DNA from: CAADGY01 sp035714225 | GTDB taxonomy: Bacteria; Acidobacteriota; Terriglobia; Bryobacterales; Bryobacteraceae | Assembly (NCBI GenBank): GCA_035714225.1 | Contig: DASTMK010000583.1 | Coordinates: 1-46,465 of the forward strand | DNA: 46,465 nt | Reading direction: 5' to 3' | Part shown: piece by piece, positions 36,011 through 43,227 of the stretch | Position numbering within the stretch: the stretch's first letter is position 1 | Layout: each line of letters begins with the position of its first letter | The notes under the pieces: model-generated | What the model was told of the DNA's origin: nothing | The model's input: only the letters and a program-made list of their open reading frames with translations | The model's database searches: none | Program-made: the position numbers and the translations under genes

Positions 36011-36985
36011 TTAATCCCCCGCGCATTGCGCTACGGGTTTCCGGCCTTCGAGAGGATCGCTTACGCGCACCTGCTTTCGCTTGCGGGATTGCCCCATCGT
36101 GATCAAGACCACCGCGGCAACGATGGTGCACATTGCCAGTACCGACGAGCGCGTTAGCGGTTCTCCGGCAAGAGCCCATCCGAGCAGCACCGCGACCACG
36201 GGATTCACGAATGCATACGTGCTCGCTTTGGCCGGCGTGGTGTGAGCGAGGAGGTACATGTAGGAAGTAAAACCGATCAGCGATCCAAAGATGGCCAGAT
36301 AAAAGAATGCGGCGAGCGACGCCATCGATATCGTGTCCGGGCGCAAGTGGCTTACTTCGCCGGTTAGAACTCCGGTTATAGACAGCAGCGCGCCTCCGCA
36401 GAGCATCGTCATGGCGTTCGCAAGACCGGAGAAACGTGACGTCGGGGCAGTGGTCCCATACAGCGACCCGGCGGCCCAGGAAATCGCACTCACCAGAATG
36501 AGCGCTGCCGAAAACAGGTGAAACCCGCCCGCATTATCCACACTCCACGCTGGAGCAAACAGCAGGGCTACACCGCCGAAACCGAGGCCGATAGCAGCCA
36601 GGTCCACCTTGCTTGGGGCGATGCCTCCCGGCCACGCCCATGCGAGCAGAACCAGCCACAGAGGCTCGCTGGCAATCAACAAGGCCGCCACACCGGACAC
36701 GATGCGCTGCTCGGCCCAGGTGACGGCGCCGTTTCCCACCAGGAGCATGAATGCGCCCATTATGAGGGCCGTTCGCCAGTGAATCCACTTTGGCCGCTCC
36801 GCTCCCCGCCAAATGCTCCAGGCCAGCAGCACGGAACCGGAGAGCAAAAACCTGCTGCCTGCCATCAGGAATGGCGGGATGGTTTCGATCGCGTAGCGGA
36901 TCGCAAGATACGTGGAGCCCCAAACAATGTACACCGCCGCGAACGCCGCCAGCAGTTTCCATTGCGCATGTTTCGCTTCAGGCAT
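36011..36985 (-). CDS. EamA/DMT-family transporter (RhaT/YedA type)
   Basis: The ATG at 36985 gives 324 aa with ten predicted membrane helices in two EamA halves (VYIVWGSTYLAIRYAIETIP opening the first, GSLIGFTSYMYLLAHTTPAK in the second). Members export amino acids or other small metabolites by proton exchange. The start overlaps the stop of the Lrp/AsnC gene by 8 bases, a common pairing in which the regulator senses the exported amino acid. A longer frame reaching 37114 is antisense-like and lacks family residues. Confidence 0.9.
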   Translation of the reverse strand: MPEAKHAQWKLLAAFAAVYIVWGSTYLAIRYAIETIPPFLMAGSRFLLSGSVLLAWSIWRGAERPKWIHWRTALIMGAFMLLVGNGAVTWAEQRIVSGVAALLIASEPLWLVLLAWAWPGGIAPSKVDLAAIGLGFGGVALLFAPAWSVDNAGGFHLFSAALILVSAISWAAGSLYGTTAPTSRFSGLANAMTMLCGGALLSITGVLTGEVSHLRPDTISMASLAAFFYLAIFGSLIGFTSYMYLLAHTTPAKASTYAFVNPVVAVLLGWALAGEPLTRSSVLAMCTIVAAVVLITMGQSRKRKQVRVSDPLEGRKPVAQCAGD

Positions 36986-37454
36986 GGGCACGCACCTCGC
37001 GGTCCGCCGGGACGGGAACCGCAAGGGTCTCCTTGGCCGTGGTAAGAACAATGCTGGTACGGGTGGAGCGTATAGTCGGAATAGCGCCCAGGCGATCCCG
37101 CAACAGCACGCCAAGCGCTTCCGTATCGCGCACCCGCACCTTCACCAGAAAACAGTCCTCCCCGGCAATATGATGCACTTCCTGGATCTCCGGAATCGCA
37201 ATAAGCTTCTCTTCCGTTTCGCGCGAACCCAGCGGCTCTTCCGCCCGTACAAACACGAAAGCCACCAACCCCCAGCCGAGCGCCATGGCGTTCAACCGTG
37301 CCTGGTAGCCCTGAATCAAGCGCCGTTCCTCCAGCTTACGGACGCGCTCAAGGACCGCTGAGGGAGCCATACCCAACTGGCGAGCCAACTCCGCGTTGGA
37401 TATCCGGGCATCCTCCTGGAGAATCTTCAAAATCGTCAGATCAACGTTGTTCAT
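36978..37454 (-). CDS. Lrp/AsnC-family transcriptional regulator
   Basis: The 158-aa product has the winged HTH (residues about 3-60: DLTILKILQEDARISNAELA, GMAPSAVLERVRKLEERRLI) and a C-terminal RAM ligand-binding domain (EIQEVHHIAGEDCFLVKVRV). It should form octamers that sense an amino acid and control itself and the downstream EamA transporter. The promoter and inverted repeat immediately upstream fit autoregulation. Confidence 0.93.
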   Translation of the reverse strand: MNNVDLTILKILQEDARISNAELARQLGMAPSAVLERVRKLEERRLIQGYQARLNAMALGWGLVAFVFVRAEEPLGSRETEEKLIAIPEIQEVHHIAGEDCFLVKVRVRDTEALGVLLRDRLGAIPTIRSTRTSIVLTTAKETLAVPVPADREVRAHA

Positions 37455-37469
37455 TCAGTCAAAAAATAA

Positions 37470-37499
37470 ATTATACGACGTTTATTCTGGCAATGTAAA
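37470..37499 (-). promoter_or_regulatory. sigma-70 promoter of the Lrp/AsnC operon
   Basis: On the minus strand TTTACA (37494-37499) and a perfect TATAAT (37470-37475) are 18 bases apart, and the start codon is 15 bases beyond the -10. This is the best promoter match in the window apart from that of padR. Confidence 0.65.
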
Positions 37500-37513
37500 T
37501 AAAAAAAGAATAA
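37482..37513. promoter_or_regulatory. inverted repeat over the -35 region, possible Lrp/AsnC operator
   Basis: TTATTCT at 37482-37488 is exactly repeated in inverse as AGAATAA at 37507-37513, with 18 bases between, in an AT-rich tract spanning the -35 box. Lrp-type proteins bind AT-rich inverted repeats. The function is inferred from position. Confidence 0.4.
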
Positions 37514-37516
37514 TCT

Positions 37517-37885
37517 TCACTCCAGATCGTCCCACGGGCGAAAGATGTGCTGATGCTCCCGCATGTCGACCCGAGACCCGCGAAACCGGACGCCCTCCAT
37601 TTCCAACCGTATACGCTGGTCAGAGGCCGCCTCCCCTTTGAGCCGGATTTGCCCGCCGGCGCCCAGGACGCGTTGCCACGGCAGCGACCCGCTCGATTTC
37701 CGTAAAATCTGGACCACCTGCCGATGATGCAGAGGATAGCCTGCGGCCGCGGCCACTTGCGCATACGTCGCGACCTTGCCGCGAGGAATCTGCCGGATGA
37801 TACGGCGAATGACCCTGGTCATATCCTCGGAAGCGCGAAGCCGCAGCAGTCTTCGGCTAAGTTCTTTTGGATTCTTCCCAGCCAT
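37517..37885 (-). CDS. alkyltransferase-like (MGMT-family) protein
   Basis: ATG 37885 (MAGKNPKELSRRLL) gives 122 aa; the longer frame to 38260 is antisense to other reading. The C-terminal MGMT fold is present (IPRGKVATYAQVAAAAGYPL, RQVVQILRKSSGSLPWQRV). The active-site PCHR of O6-alkylguanine transferases reads PWQR, with Trp at about residue 70 in place of Cys. This is the signature of ATL proteins, which bind alkylated guanine and recruit nucleotide excision repair instead of removing the alkyl group. Confidence 0.88.
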   Translation of the reverse strand: MAGKNPKELSRRLLRLRASEDMTRVIRRIIRQIPRGKVATYAQVAAAAGYPLHHRQVVQILRKSSGSLPWQRVLGAGGQIRLKGEAASDQRIRLEMEGVRFRGSRVDMREHQHIFRPWDDLE

Positions 37886-37914
37886 TCCGTAATTATGCTG
37901 GAACGCGCGGCACT

Positions 37915-38235
37915 TCAGCCGTTCGAAAGAACTTTGAGTCCGGCGATGCCGCCGATGATTAACATCAGGCAGATCAAACGCAACGGATTCGCGGATTCGC
38001 CCAGGACCAGTATTCCGAATAGCGCGGCGCCGACGGTGCCGATGCCCGTCCACACAGCATAAGCGGTTCCGATAGGCAGCGTACGAACCGCGATGCCCAG
38101 CAGGCCCATGCTCGCAATCATCGCCAGAACGGTTAGAATCGTGGGCCCCAAGCGCGAAAACCCTTCGGTGTACTTCAGCCCCACGGCCCAGCCCACTTCC
38201 AGGATTCCGGCAATCACGAGAATCGTCCACGCCAT
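37915..38235 (-). CDS. sugE: SugE/Gdx small multidrug-resistance family exporter
   Basis: The 106-aa, four-helix membrane protein closely follows E. coli SugE: VIAGILEVGWAVGLKYTEGF (with the essential Glu in helix 1), LPIGTAYAVWTGIGTVGA and LGESANPLRLICL. Members of this subgroup export guanidinium in exchange for protons. AGGAG (38248-38252 on the complement) precedes the ATG. No ykkC-type guanidine aptamer is visible upstream. It lies 29 bases before the ATL gene and is divergent from rimO. Confidence 0.92.
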   Translation of the reverse strand: MAWTILVIAGILEVGWAVGLKYTEGFSRLGPTILTVLAMIASMGLLGIAVRTLPIGTAYAVWTGIGTVGAALFGILVLGESANPLRLICLMLIIGGIAGLKVLSNG

Positions 38236-38265
38236 TTTCTGATAGTTCTCCTCTTCTCAAGTTGA

Positions 38266-39750
38266 ATGGTCCTGCAAAGACCTCATGTTATTCTGATAGC
38301 TGAACCTACATTCCCTCAAGTTGGACCAACACTTTTGAAGATCGGTTTTGTAAGTCTGGGTTGTCCGAAGAACCTCGTCGACACGGAAGTCATGATGGGG
38401 CAGCTTGCCGCACGGGGACACGAACTCAGCAGCGACCCGGCGGAAGCTGAGGCCATTGTCGTGAATACGTGCAGCTTCATCGACCCCGCCAAGCAGGAGT
38501 CCGTGGAGACGATTCTCGAGATGGCCGGGCACAAGAAGACGGGGCGCCTGCGGCGGTTAATTGTGGCCGGCTGTTTGGTGGAGCGCTATCGCGACGACAT
38601 CCGCAAAGACATCCCGGAAGTAGACGCCGTCATCGGAACGAACGAGTTGGAGGGCATTGTCGCTGCTTGCGAAGCGGGTGAGTCCGGACATAACGCCGGA
38701 GCTTCGTACCTGTACCACGATCTGACGCCCAGAATCCTGGCGACTCCGCGGCACTACGCGTATATCAAAATCGCCGAGGGATGCGACCACCCCTGTTCGT
38801 TCTGCGTGATTCCGCAGTTCCGCGGCCGGTTCCGCAGCCGCCGGTTCGAATCGGTGGTGGCTGAGGCCACGCGGCTGTTCGCGCGGGGTGTGCGGGAGAT
38901 CAATCTGATCGGACAGGATACAACCTGCTACGGCGAGGATCTCGGCATCAAAGACGGCCTGGCCGTTCTGCTGGAGAGGCTGGCCGGGATTGAGACCAGC
39001 GGCCGGAAATGGATCCGTTTTCTCTACTGCTATCCCAACCGCATTTCACAAAAATTGCTGGACACCATCGCCGCGCATTCCGCGCTGGTGAAGTACATCG
39101 ATGTCCCGCTGCAGCATGCCAGCGCGAATGTGCTGAAGCGCATGAAGCGGGGCGGCTCCGCGGAGATTTTTCTGCGGCTGATCGAGAAGATCCGCCGGAC
39201 GATACCGGCAGTGGCCATCCGCACCAGTATGATCGCCGGATTTCCCGGCGAGACGCAGTCCGATTTCGAGGAGCTTTGCAATTTCGTGCAGGCCGCCCAA
39301 TTCGACAGGCTGGGCGTTTTCTCGTACTCGGATGAAGAGACCAGCGCGAGCTATCGTCTCTATGGCAAAGTCGACAGCCGCACAATCTACCAGCGCAAGC
39401 GGCGCCTGATGAGTTTGCAGAAGAAGATCTCGCGCCGGCGCAACGGCGCTCTTCTCGGCGAGGCAGTGCCTGTTCTGGTGGAGGGCGCCTCTTCGGAATC
39501 CGAGTTTTTGTGGCAGGCGCGGCTTGCCACGCAAGCTCCGGAAATCGACGGTGTCTGCTACATAACGGATTTGGGCGATGCCCCGCCGGTTCCCGGTGAA
39601 ATACGGCAAATGCGGATTACCCGCGCGCACGACTACGATCTGGAAGGGGTGCTTATCGATAGCGCCAATGAAGCCTTGCCTGTGCCGCGGGCCGAGTTGT
39701 TTCCGATTCTGGCCGCGCCGCGCGCGCGTATCGTTCCCCAAAGCCTATGA
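38266..39750 (+). CDS. rimO: ribosomal protein S12 methylthiotransferase RimO
   Basis: The 494-aa product has the three domains of the family: an N-terminal UPF0004 domain (KIGFVSLGCPKNLVDTEVMM, with Cys at about 33, 69 and 103), a radical SAM domain with CDHPCSFC (Cys about 173, 177 and 180) and a C-terminal TRAM domain. RimO adds a methylthio group to the S12 aspartate using two iron-sulfur clusters. The ATG at 38266 gives 23 residues before the family N-terminus; TTG 38335 (LKIGFVSLGC) is a shorter start that would leave room for a promoter. It heads an overlapping run to cinA. Confidence 0.93.
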   Translation: MVLQRPHVILIAEPTFPQVGPTLLKIGFVSLGCPKNLVDTEVMMGQLAARGHELSSDPAEAEAIVVNTCSFIDPAKQESVETILEMAGHKKTGRLRRLIVAGCLVERYRDDIRKDIPEVDAVIGTNELEGIVAACEAGESGHNAGASYLYHDLTPRILATPRHYAYIKIAEGCDHPCSFCVIPQFRGRFRSRRFESVVAEATRLFARGVREINLIGQDTTCYGEDLGIKDGLAVLLERLAGIETSGRKWIRFLYCYPNRISQKLLDTIAAHSALVKYIDVPLQHASANVLKRMKRGGSAEIFLRLIEKIRRTIPAVAIRTSMIAGFPGETQSDFEELCNFVQAAQFDRLGVFSYSDEETSASYRLYGKVDSRTIYQRKRRLMSLQKKISRRRNGALLGEAVPVLVEGASSESEFLWQARLATQAPEIDGVCYITDLGDAPPVPGEIRQMRITRAHDYDLEGVLIDSANEALPVPRAELFPILAAPRARIVPQSL

Positions 39751-39908
39751 AGTGCCCGATCTGCAAAAAGCCGGTTGCGATAGACGATCCTTACATGCCA
39801 TTTTGCAGCGAACGATGTAAATTGATCGACCTTGGCAACTGGGCGTCCGAAAAGTATGTAATTTCCTCACCTGTTGTTGAGCCGCCTCCCAAGTCCGGCG
39901 ATGAGTAA
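39747..39908 (+). CDS. yacG: DNA gyrase inhibitor YacG (small zinc protein)
   Basis: This 53-aa frame lies between rimO and pgpA. It has the YacG zinc finger with four cysteines (MKCPICKKPV and PFCSERCKLIDLGNW) followed by a Pro-rich tail. YacG binds GyrB and blocks DNA binding. Its ATG overlaps the rimO stop (ATGA at 39747-39750), and its last codons overlap the pgpA start at 39901. Confidence 0.9.
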   Translation: MKCPICKKPVAIDDPYMPFCSERCKLIDLGNWASEKYVISSPVVEPPPKSGDE

Positions 39909-40377
39909 GCGCGCGGGCCCGGTGGCCGTTGCACTGGCAACATGGTTTGGATGCGGGTTTGCTCCCGTGGCGCCCGGCACCGCGGGATCCCTGGGCGCCA
40001 TTGCTGTTGCGATATCGCTGGACCGCTGGCTTCACCCGGCGGCATACTGGTGGGCCATCGCCGCGGTTCTGCTTTCGATACCGGCGATTTGGGCGGCGGA
40101 CCGCACTGCCGCGGGAGTGGAAAAGAAGGACCCCGGGCTGGTTGTGGTGGATGAGGTTGTCGGCCAATGGATTACTCTCGCCGCGCTGCCGTCGCTCCAT
40201 TGGGCTGGCGTGACCGCCGCATTCCTCCTGTTCCGGTTGCTGGATATTGTGAAACCGTGGCCCGCGCGGCGCCTTGAATCGCTGCCGGGAGGGTTCGGTA
40301 TTGTCGCCGATGATGCAATGGCGGGCCTGTATGGCGCGCTTGTGTTATTGGCTGCGGGATGTTTCAATCTTTATTAA
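39901..40377 (+). CDS. pgpA: phosphatidylglycerophosphatase A
   Basis: The ATG at 39901 gives 158 aa. It has the family N-terminus (ATWFGCGFAPVAPGTAGSLG), acidic active-site residues (VVDEVVGQWITLAALP), FRLLDIVKPWPARRLESLPG and IVADDAMAGLYGAL. PgpA removes the phosphate from phosphatidylglycerophosphate at the membrane. An upstream in-frame start at 39874 is antisense-like noise inside yacG. It overlaps yacG by 8 bases. Confidence 0.93.
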   Translation: MSKRAGPVAVALATWFGCGFAPVAPGTAGSLGAIAVAISLDRWLHPAAYWWAIAAVLLSIPAIWAADRTAAGVEKKDPGLVVVDEVVGQWITLAALPSLHWAGVTAAFLLFRLLDIVKPWPARRLESLPGGFGIVADDAMAGLYGALVLLAAGCFNLY

Positions 40378-41411
40378 CAACTATGGCGATGCGCAAAGAT
40401 TCCGACGGAAAACCGCAGATTTCCGCGGTCCATCCGGCGGCAGCGATTCCTGGGGGTGAACTACAGATACGGGGCAAGGGGTTTGCCAAGTCAACCCGGC
40501 CGCAGGTCACGATCGGAGAGCTAGAAGCCCCTATCCTGGTCGGTTCTGATTCCTATGTTGTCGCCAAGGTTCCGGAAGGCACTTCCGAAGGTGAATTGGT
40601 AGTGATGAACGGAGAGAAGTCGAGTGTTGCCTGGGCGTGCGATATCGGGATCCAGATCGCCGACAGCGTGCACCCGGTCGCCAACCCGGTTGTCGATCCG
40701 GCCGGTAACATTTATACGACTCTCAGCGGACCTCGCGGACAGAAGACGCCTGTCGCGGTCTATCGTATCGACACCAGTTACAACATCAAACCCTTTATTA
40801 CGGATCTGATGAACGCCACCGGCCTGGCGTTGGACAATGAAGGTACGTTGTACATCTCCAGCCGTCATGACGGCATCGTGTATCAATCCTCGCCGTCGGG
40901 CAGCCTGTCCGTTTACGTGGAAGGAATGGGGGTGGCAACCGGTCTGGCTTTCGATGCCGACGGGAACCTCTATGTAGGCGACCGAAGCGGGACTGTATTT
41001 AAGATCAGCCGCAACCGGCAAATCTACGTCTTTGCCACGGTCGAGGCTTCCATCTCCGCCTATCACCTCACATTCGGACCCGACGGATACTTGTATCTCG
41101 CCGGACCTACCACATCGAGCTCCGACGCGGTTCACCGGATCTCGTCGGCCGGGGAAGTGGAAGTGTTCTACAAGGGACTGGGGCGTCCGCAAGGCTTGGC
41201 GTTCGATGCCGACGGGCGCCTATACGTCGCCGCATCCCTGGGCGGCCGGCGCGGCATCGTTCGTATCGATGCCGAGCGCAACGCGGAACTCTTTCTGTCT
41301 GGTCCGGGTATCGTCGGGTTGGCATTCGCCCCTTCCAGGGCACTGGTTGTCGCAACGAACAACGCTCTGTTCCGTGTGGAGACCGGTATTAAGGGTCGAC
41401 CGTTGCCTTGA
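40359..41411 (+). CDS. IPT/TIG domain plus NHL/SMP-30-like propeller protein
   Basis: The 350-aa product has an N-terminal IPT/TIG Ig-like domain (AIPGGELQIRGKGFAKSTRP) and a beta-propeller with repeated GLAFDADGNLYVGDR-type blades (GLALDNEGTLYISSR, GLAFDADGRLYVAAS). No signal peptide is visible. ATG 40383 or 40389 are alternative starts; 40359 overlaps pgpA by 19 bases. Its place between pgpA and cinA in an overlapping cluster suggests a cytoplasmic or membrane-proximal role, but none is known to me. Confidence 0.75.
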   Translation: MFQSLLTTMAMRKDSDGKPQISAVHPAAAIPGGELQIRGKGFAKSTRPQVTIGELEAPILVGSDSYVVAKVPEGTSEGELVVMNGEKSSVAWACDIGIQIADSVHPVANPVVDPAGNIYTTLSGPRGQKTPVAVYRIDTSYNIKPFITDLMNATGLALDNEGTLYISSRHDGIVYQSSPSGSLSVYVEGMGVATGLAFDADGNLYVGDRSGTVFKISRNRQIYVFATVEASISAYHLTFGPDGYLYLAGPTTSSSDAVHRISSAGEVEVFYKGLGRPQGLAFDADGRLYVAASLGGRRGIVRIDAERNAELFLSGPGIVGLAFAPSRALVVATNNALFRVETGIKGRPLP

Positions 41412-42673
41412 TGCCCCTCCAGCCGATGCAAGCCGAGATCATCGCCGTTGGTTCCGAACTATTGACCCCGCAGAAAATCGATACGGATTCGCTTTATCTC
41501 ACGGGCGAGCTGAACGCCTTGGGAATTGAAGTGGTCGCCAAAACCGTTGTGGGAGACGACCGTGAACGGCTGTCCACAATGATCCGCGATTCCCTCCGGC
41601 GTTCGCCGATCGTGTTCCTTACCGGTGGATTGGGGCCCACCGAGGATGATGTGACGCGCGATGCAGTGGCCGGTGCCCTCGGGCGGGAACTGCAATTCAA
41701 TCCTCTCGTCTGCGAGGGAATTGAGGCGCGCTTTCGCCTCATGAACCGCCGCATGGCGGAAGTAAATAGGCGGCAGGCGTATATCATCGCCGGCGCCGAA
41801 ATCCTGAGCAACGAGAACGGTACCGCGCCCGGGCAATGGGTCGATGATAACGGACGGATCGTGATTCTGTTGCCCGGTCCGCCGAACGAATTGAAACCGA
41901 TGTTTGCCCGCTGCTGTTTGCCGAAACTTCAGGCGGCGATACCGAGGGCCGTGATCCGGACGCGGTTCTACAGGGTGGCGGGGATGCCTGAGTCCGAGCT
42001 GGATCAGTTGATCTCGCCCGTCTATACGCGCTACAGCAATCCGGTCACTACCATACTCGCCGCTCCTGGCGATATTCAGATCCACCTGCGGGCGCGAACG
42101 GAAACGGAGCCGCAGGCCGAAGCTCTCCTGAACGAACTGGGCGCACAGATTGAGGAACTGCTGGGCAGGCGGATTTACTCGTGCAATGGCGAGCCTCTGG
42201 AGGCGGTAGTGGGTGTGGCGTTACGGCGCCGGGGGGAAACGTTGAGTGTGGCGGAAAGCTGCACGGGAGGCCTTCTGGCGGGGCGCATCACCAGCGTCGC
42301 GGGGGCGTCCGATTACTTCGCCGGCGGCTTCACCACCTACACAGAGGCGATGAAATCATCGGCCCTCTCGATTGATCCCGAACTGCTGCGCGTCCACACC
42401 GCGGTGAGCCAACCTGTGGCCGAAGCCATGGCTTTGGCCTGCCGCGAACGAACAGGCTCTACGTATGCACTTTCCGTCACCGGCGTTGCGGGTCCGGGTG
42501 GCGGAACAGAACAGAACCCCGTTGGCACCGTGTACATCGGACTCGCCGGCGATGAAGGATGCGATGTCAGGAGAATGCGCTTCCTCGGCGACCGCACGCG
42601 CGTCCGCATACTCGCCGTGCAAAGCGCGTTGAACCTGTTACGTCTGCATCTCGATGGCGAAAGTGGAAGGTAG
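41411..42673 (+). CDS. cinA: CinA-family protein (competence/damage-inducible; NMN amidohydrolase type)
   Basis: ATG 41411 overlaps the upstream stop (TGATG); TTG 41408 is also possible. The 420-aa product has the MoeA-like N-terminal domain (AEIIAVGSELLTPQKIDTDS, FLTGGLGPTEDDVTRDAV) and the C-terminal NMN deamidase domain (LSVAESCTGGLLAGRITSVA, with the catalytic Ser/Thr region, and SVTGVAGPGGGTEQNPVGT). It recycles nicotinamide mononucleotide and hydrolyses ADP-ribose. Confidence 0.94.
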   Translation: MPLQPMQAEIIAVGSELLTPQKIDTDSLYLTGELNALGIEVVAKTVVGDDRERLSTMIRDSLRRSPIVFLTGGLGPTEDDVTRDAVAGALGRELQFNPLVCEGIEARFRLMNRRMAEVNRRQAYIIAGAEILSNENGTAPGQWVDDNGRIVILLPGPPNELKPMFARCCLPKLQAAIPRAVIRTRFYRVAGMPESELDQLISPVYTRYSNPVTTILAAPGDIQIHLRARTETEPQAEALLNELGAQIEELLGRRIYSCNGEPLEAVVGVALRRRGETLSVAESCTGGLLAGRITSVAGASDYFAGGFTTYTEAMKSSALSIDPELLRVHTAVSQPVAEAMALACRERTGSTYALSVTGVAGPGGGTEQNPVGTVYIGLAGDEGCDVRRMRFLGDRTRVRILAVQSALNLLRLHLDGESGR

Positions 42674-42676
42674 CCG

Positions 42677-43216
42677 GTGCGTGCCGGAATCGCGTCTCTA
42701 TTGCTCGTCGGCTGTGTATTAGCGATAGCATGTGCCGGCCGCAGGGAGCAGCGTGCCCCTTCCCTGCCCGATATCCAACGCCAATCGGTCACGGGTGCTG
42801 TGATTCCAGCGGGAACGATCATCGTTCTGCGAATCGTAGATCCGATTGCAACCGCCAAGGCGGACGACTCCCTTGGCTATGCGGCGGTCACCGCCCGGGA
42901 CATTCCCGAGCAATCCGGAAAAGTGCTGATCCTCGCAGGCTCTCCGGTTACCCTCGGAGTGGCACAAAACAGCAGCGGCCTCAAACTTGTTTTGCACTCC
43001 GTGATGATCAACGGGAACAACTATCCCGTAGCCGGCAAAGGTGCGCCTCTCGGCGCGGTGGTGCAAGCACTGGCACCCGGCGTGGAAAGTGCGCCCCCGG
43101 ATCCTGTTGCAGATGGCGATATCGCCGTCGAAGGCGCAAGCATGAACGTACCCCGGGGATCACTGCTGACCTTCCAACTCGAGCAGCCCTTCACGATTGG
43201 CGAGGGTTCCGGCTAA
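42677..43216 (+). CDS. small lipoprotein of unknown function
   Basis: GTG 42677 starts a 179-aa product with a lipoprotein signal (LLLVGCVLAIACAGRRE; Cys after LAIA is the likely lipidation site). The mature part has beta-rich segments (AVIPAGTIIVLRIVDPIATA, LKLVLHSVMINGNNYPVAGK). No named family is recognised. It begins three bases after cinA and is tail-to-tail with the ADOP permease. Confidence 0.7.
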   Translation: MRAGIASLLLVGCVLAIACAGRREQRAPSLPDIQRQSVTGAVIPAGTIIVLRIVDPIATAKADDSLGYAAVTARDIPEQSGKVLILAGSPVTLGVAQNSSGLKLVLHSVMINGNNYPVAGKGAPLGAVVQALAPGVESAPPDPVADGDIAVEGASMNVPRGSLLTFQLEQPFTIGEGSG

Positions 43217-43227
43217 CCAGTGAGCTC

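Noticed and set aside
38236..38334. Guanidine riboswitch before sugE
   Set aside because: No ykkC core or paired ACGR-loop hairpins are visible in the short sequence upstream.
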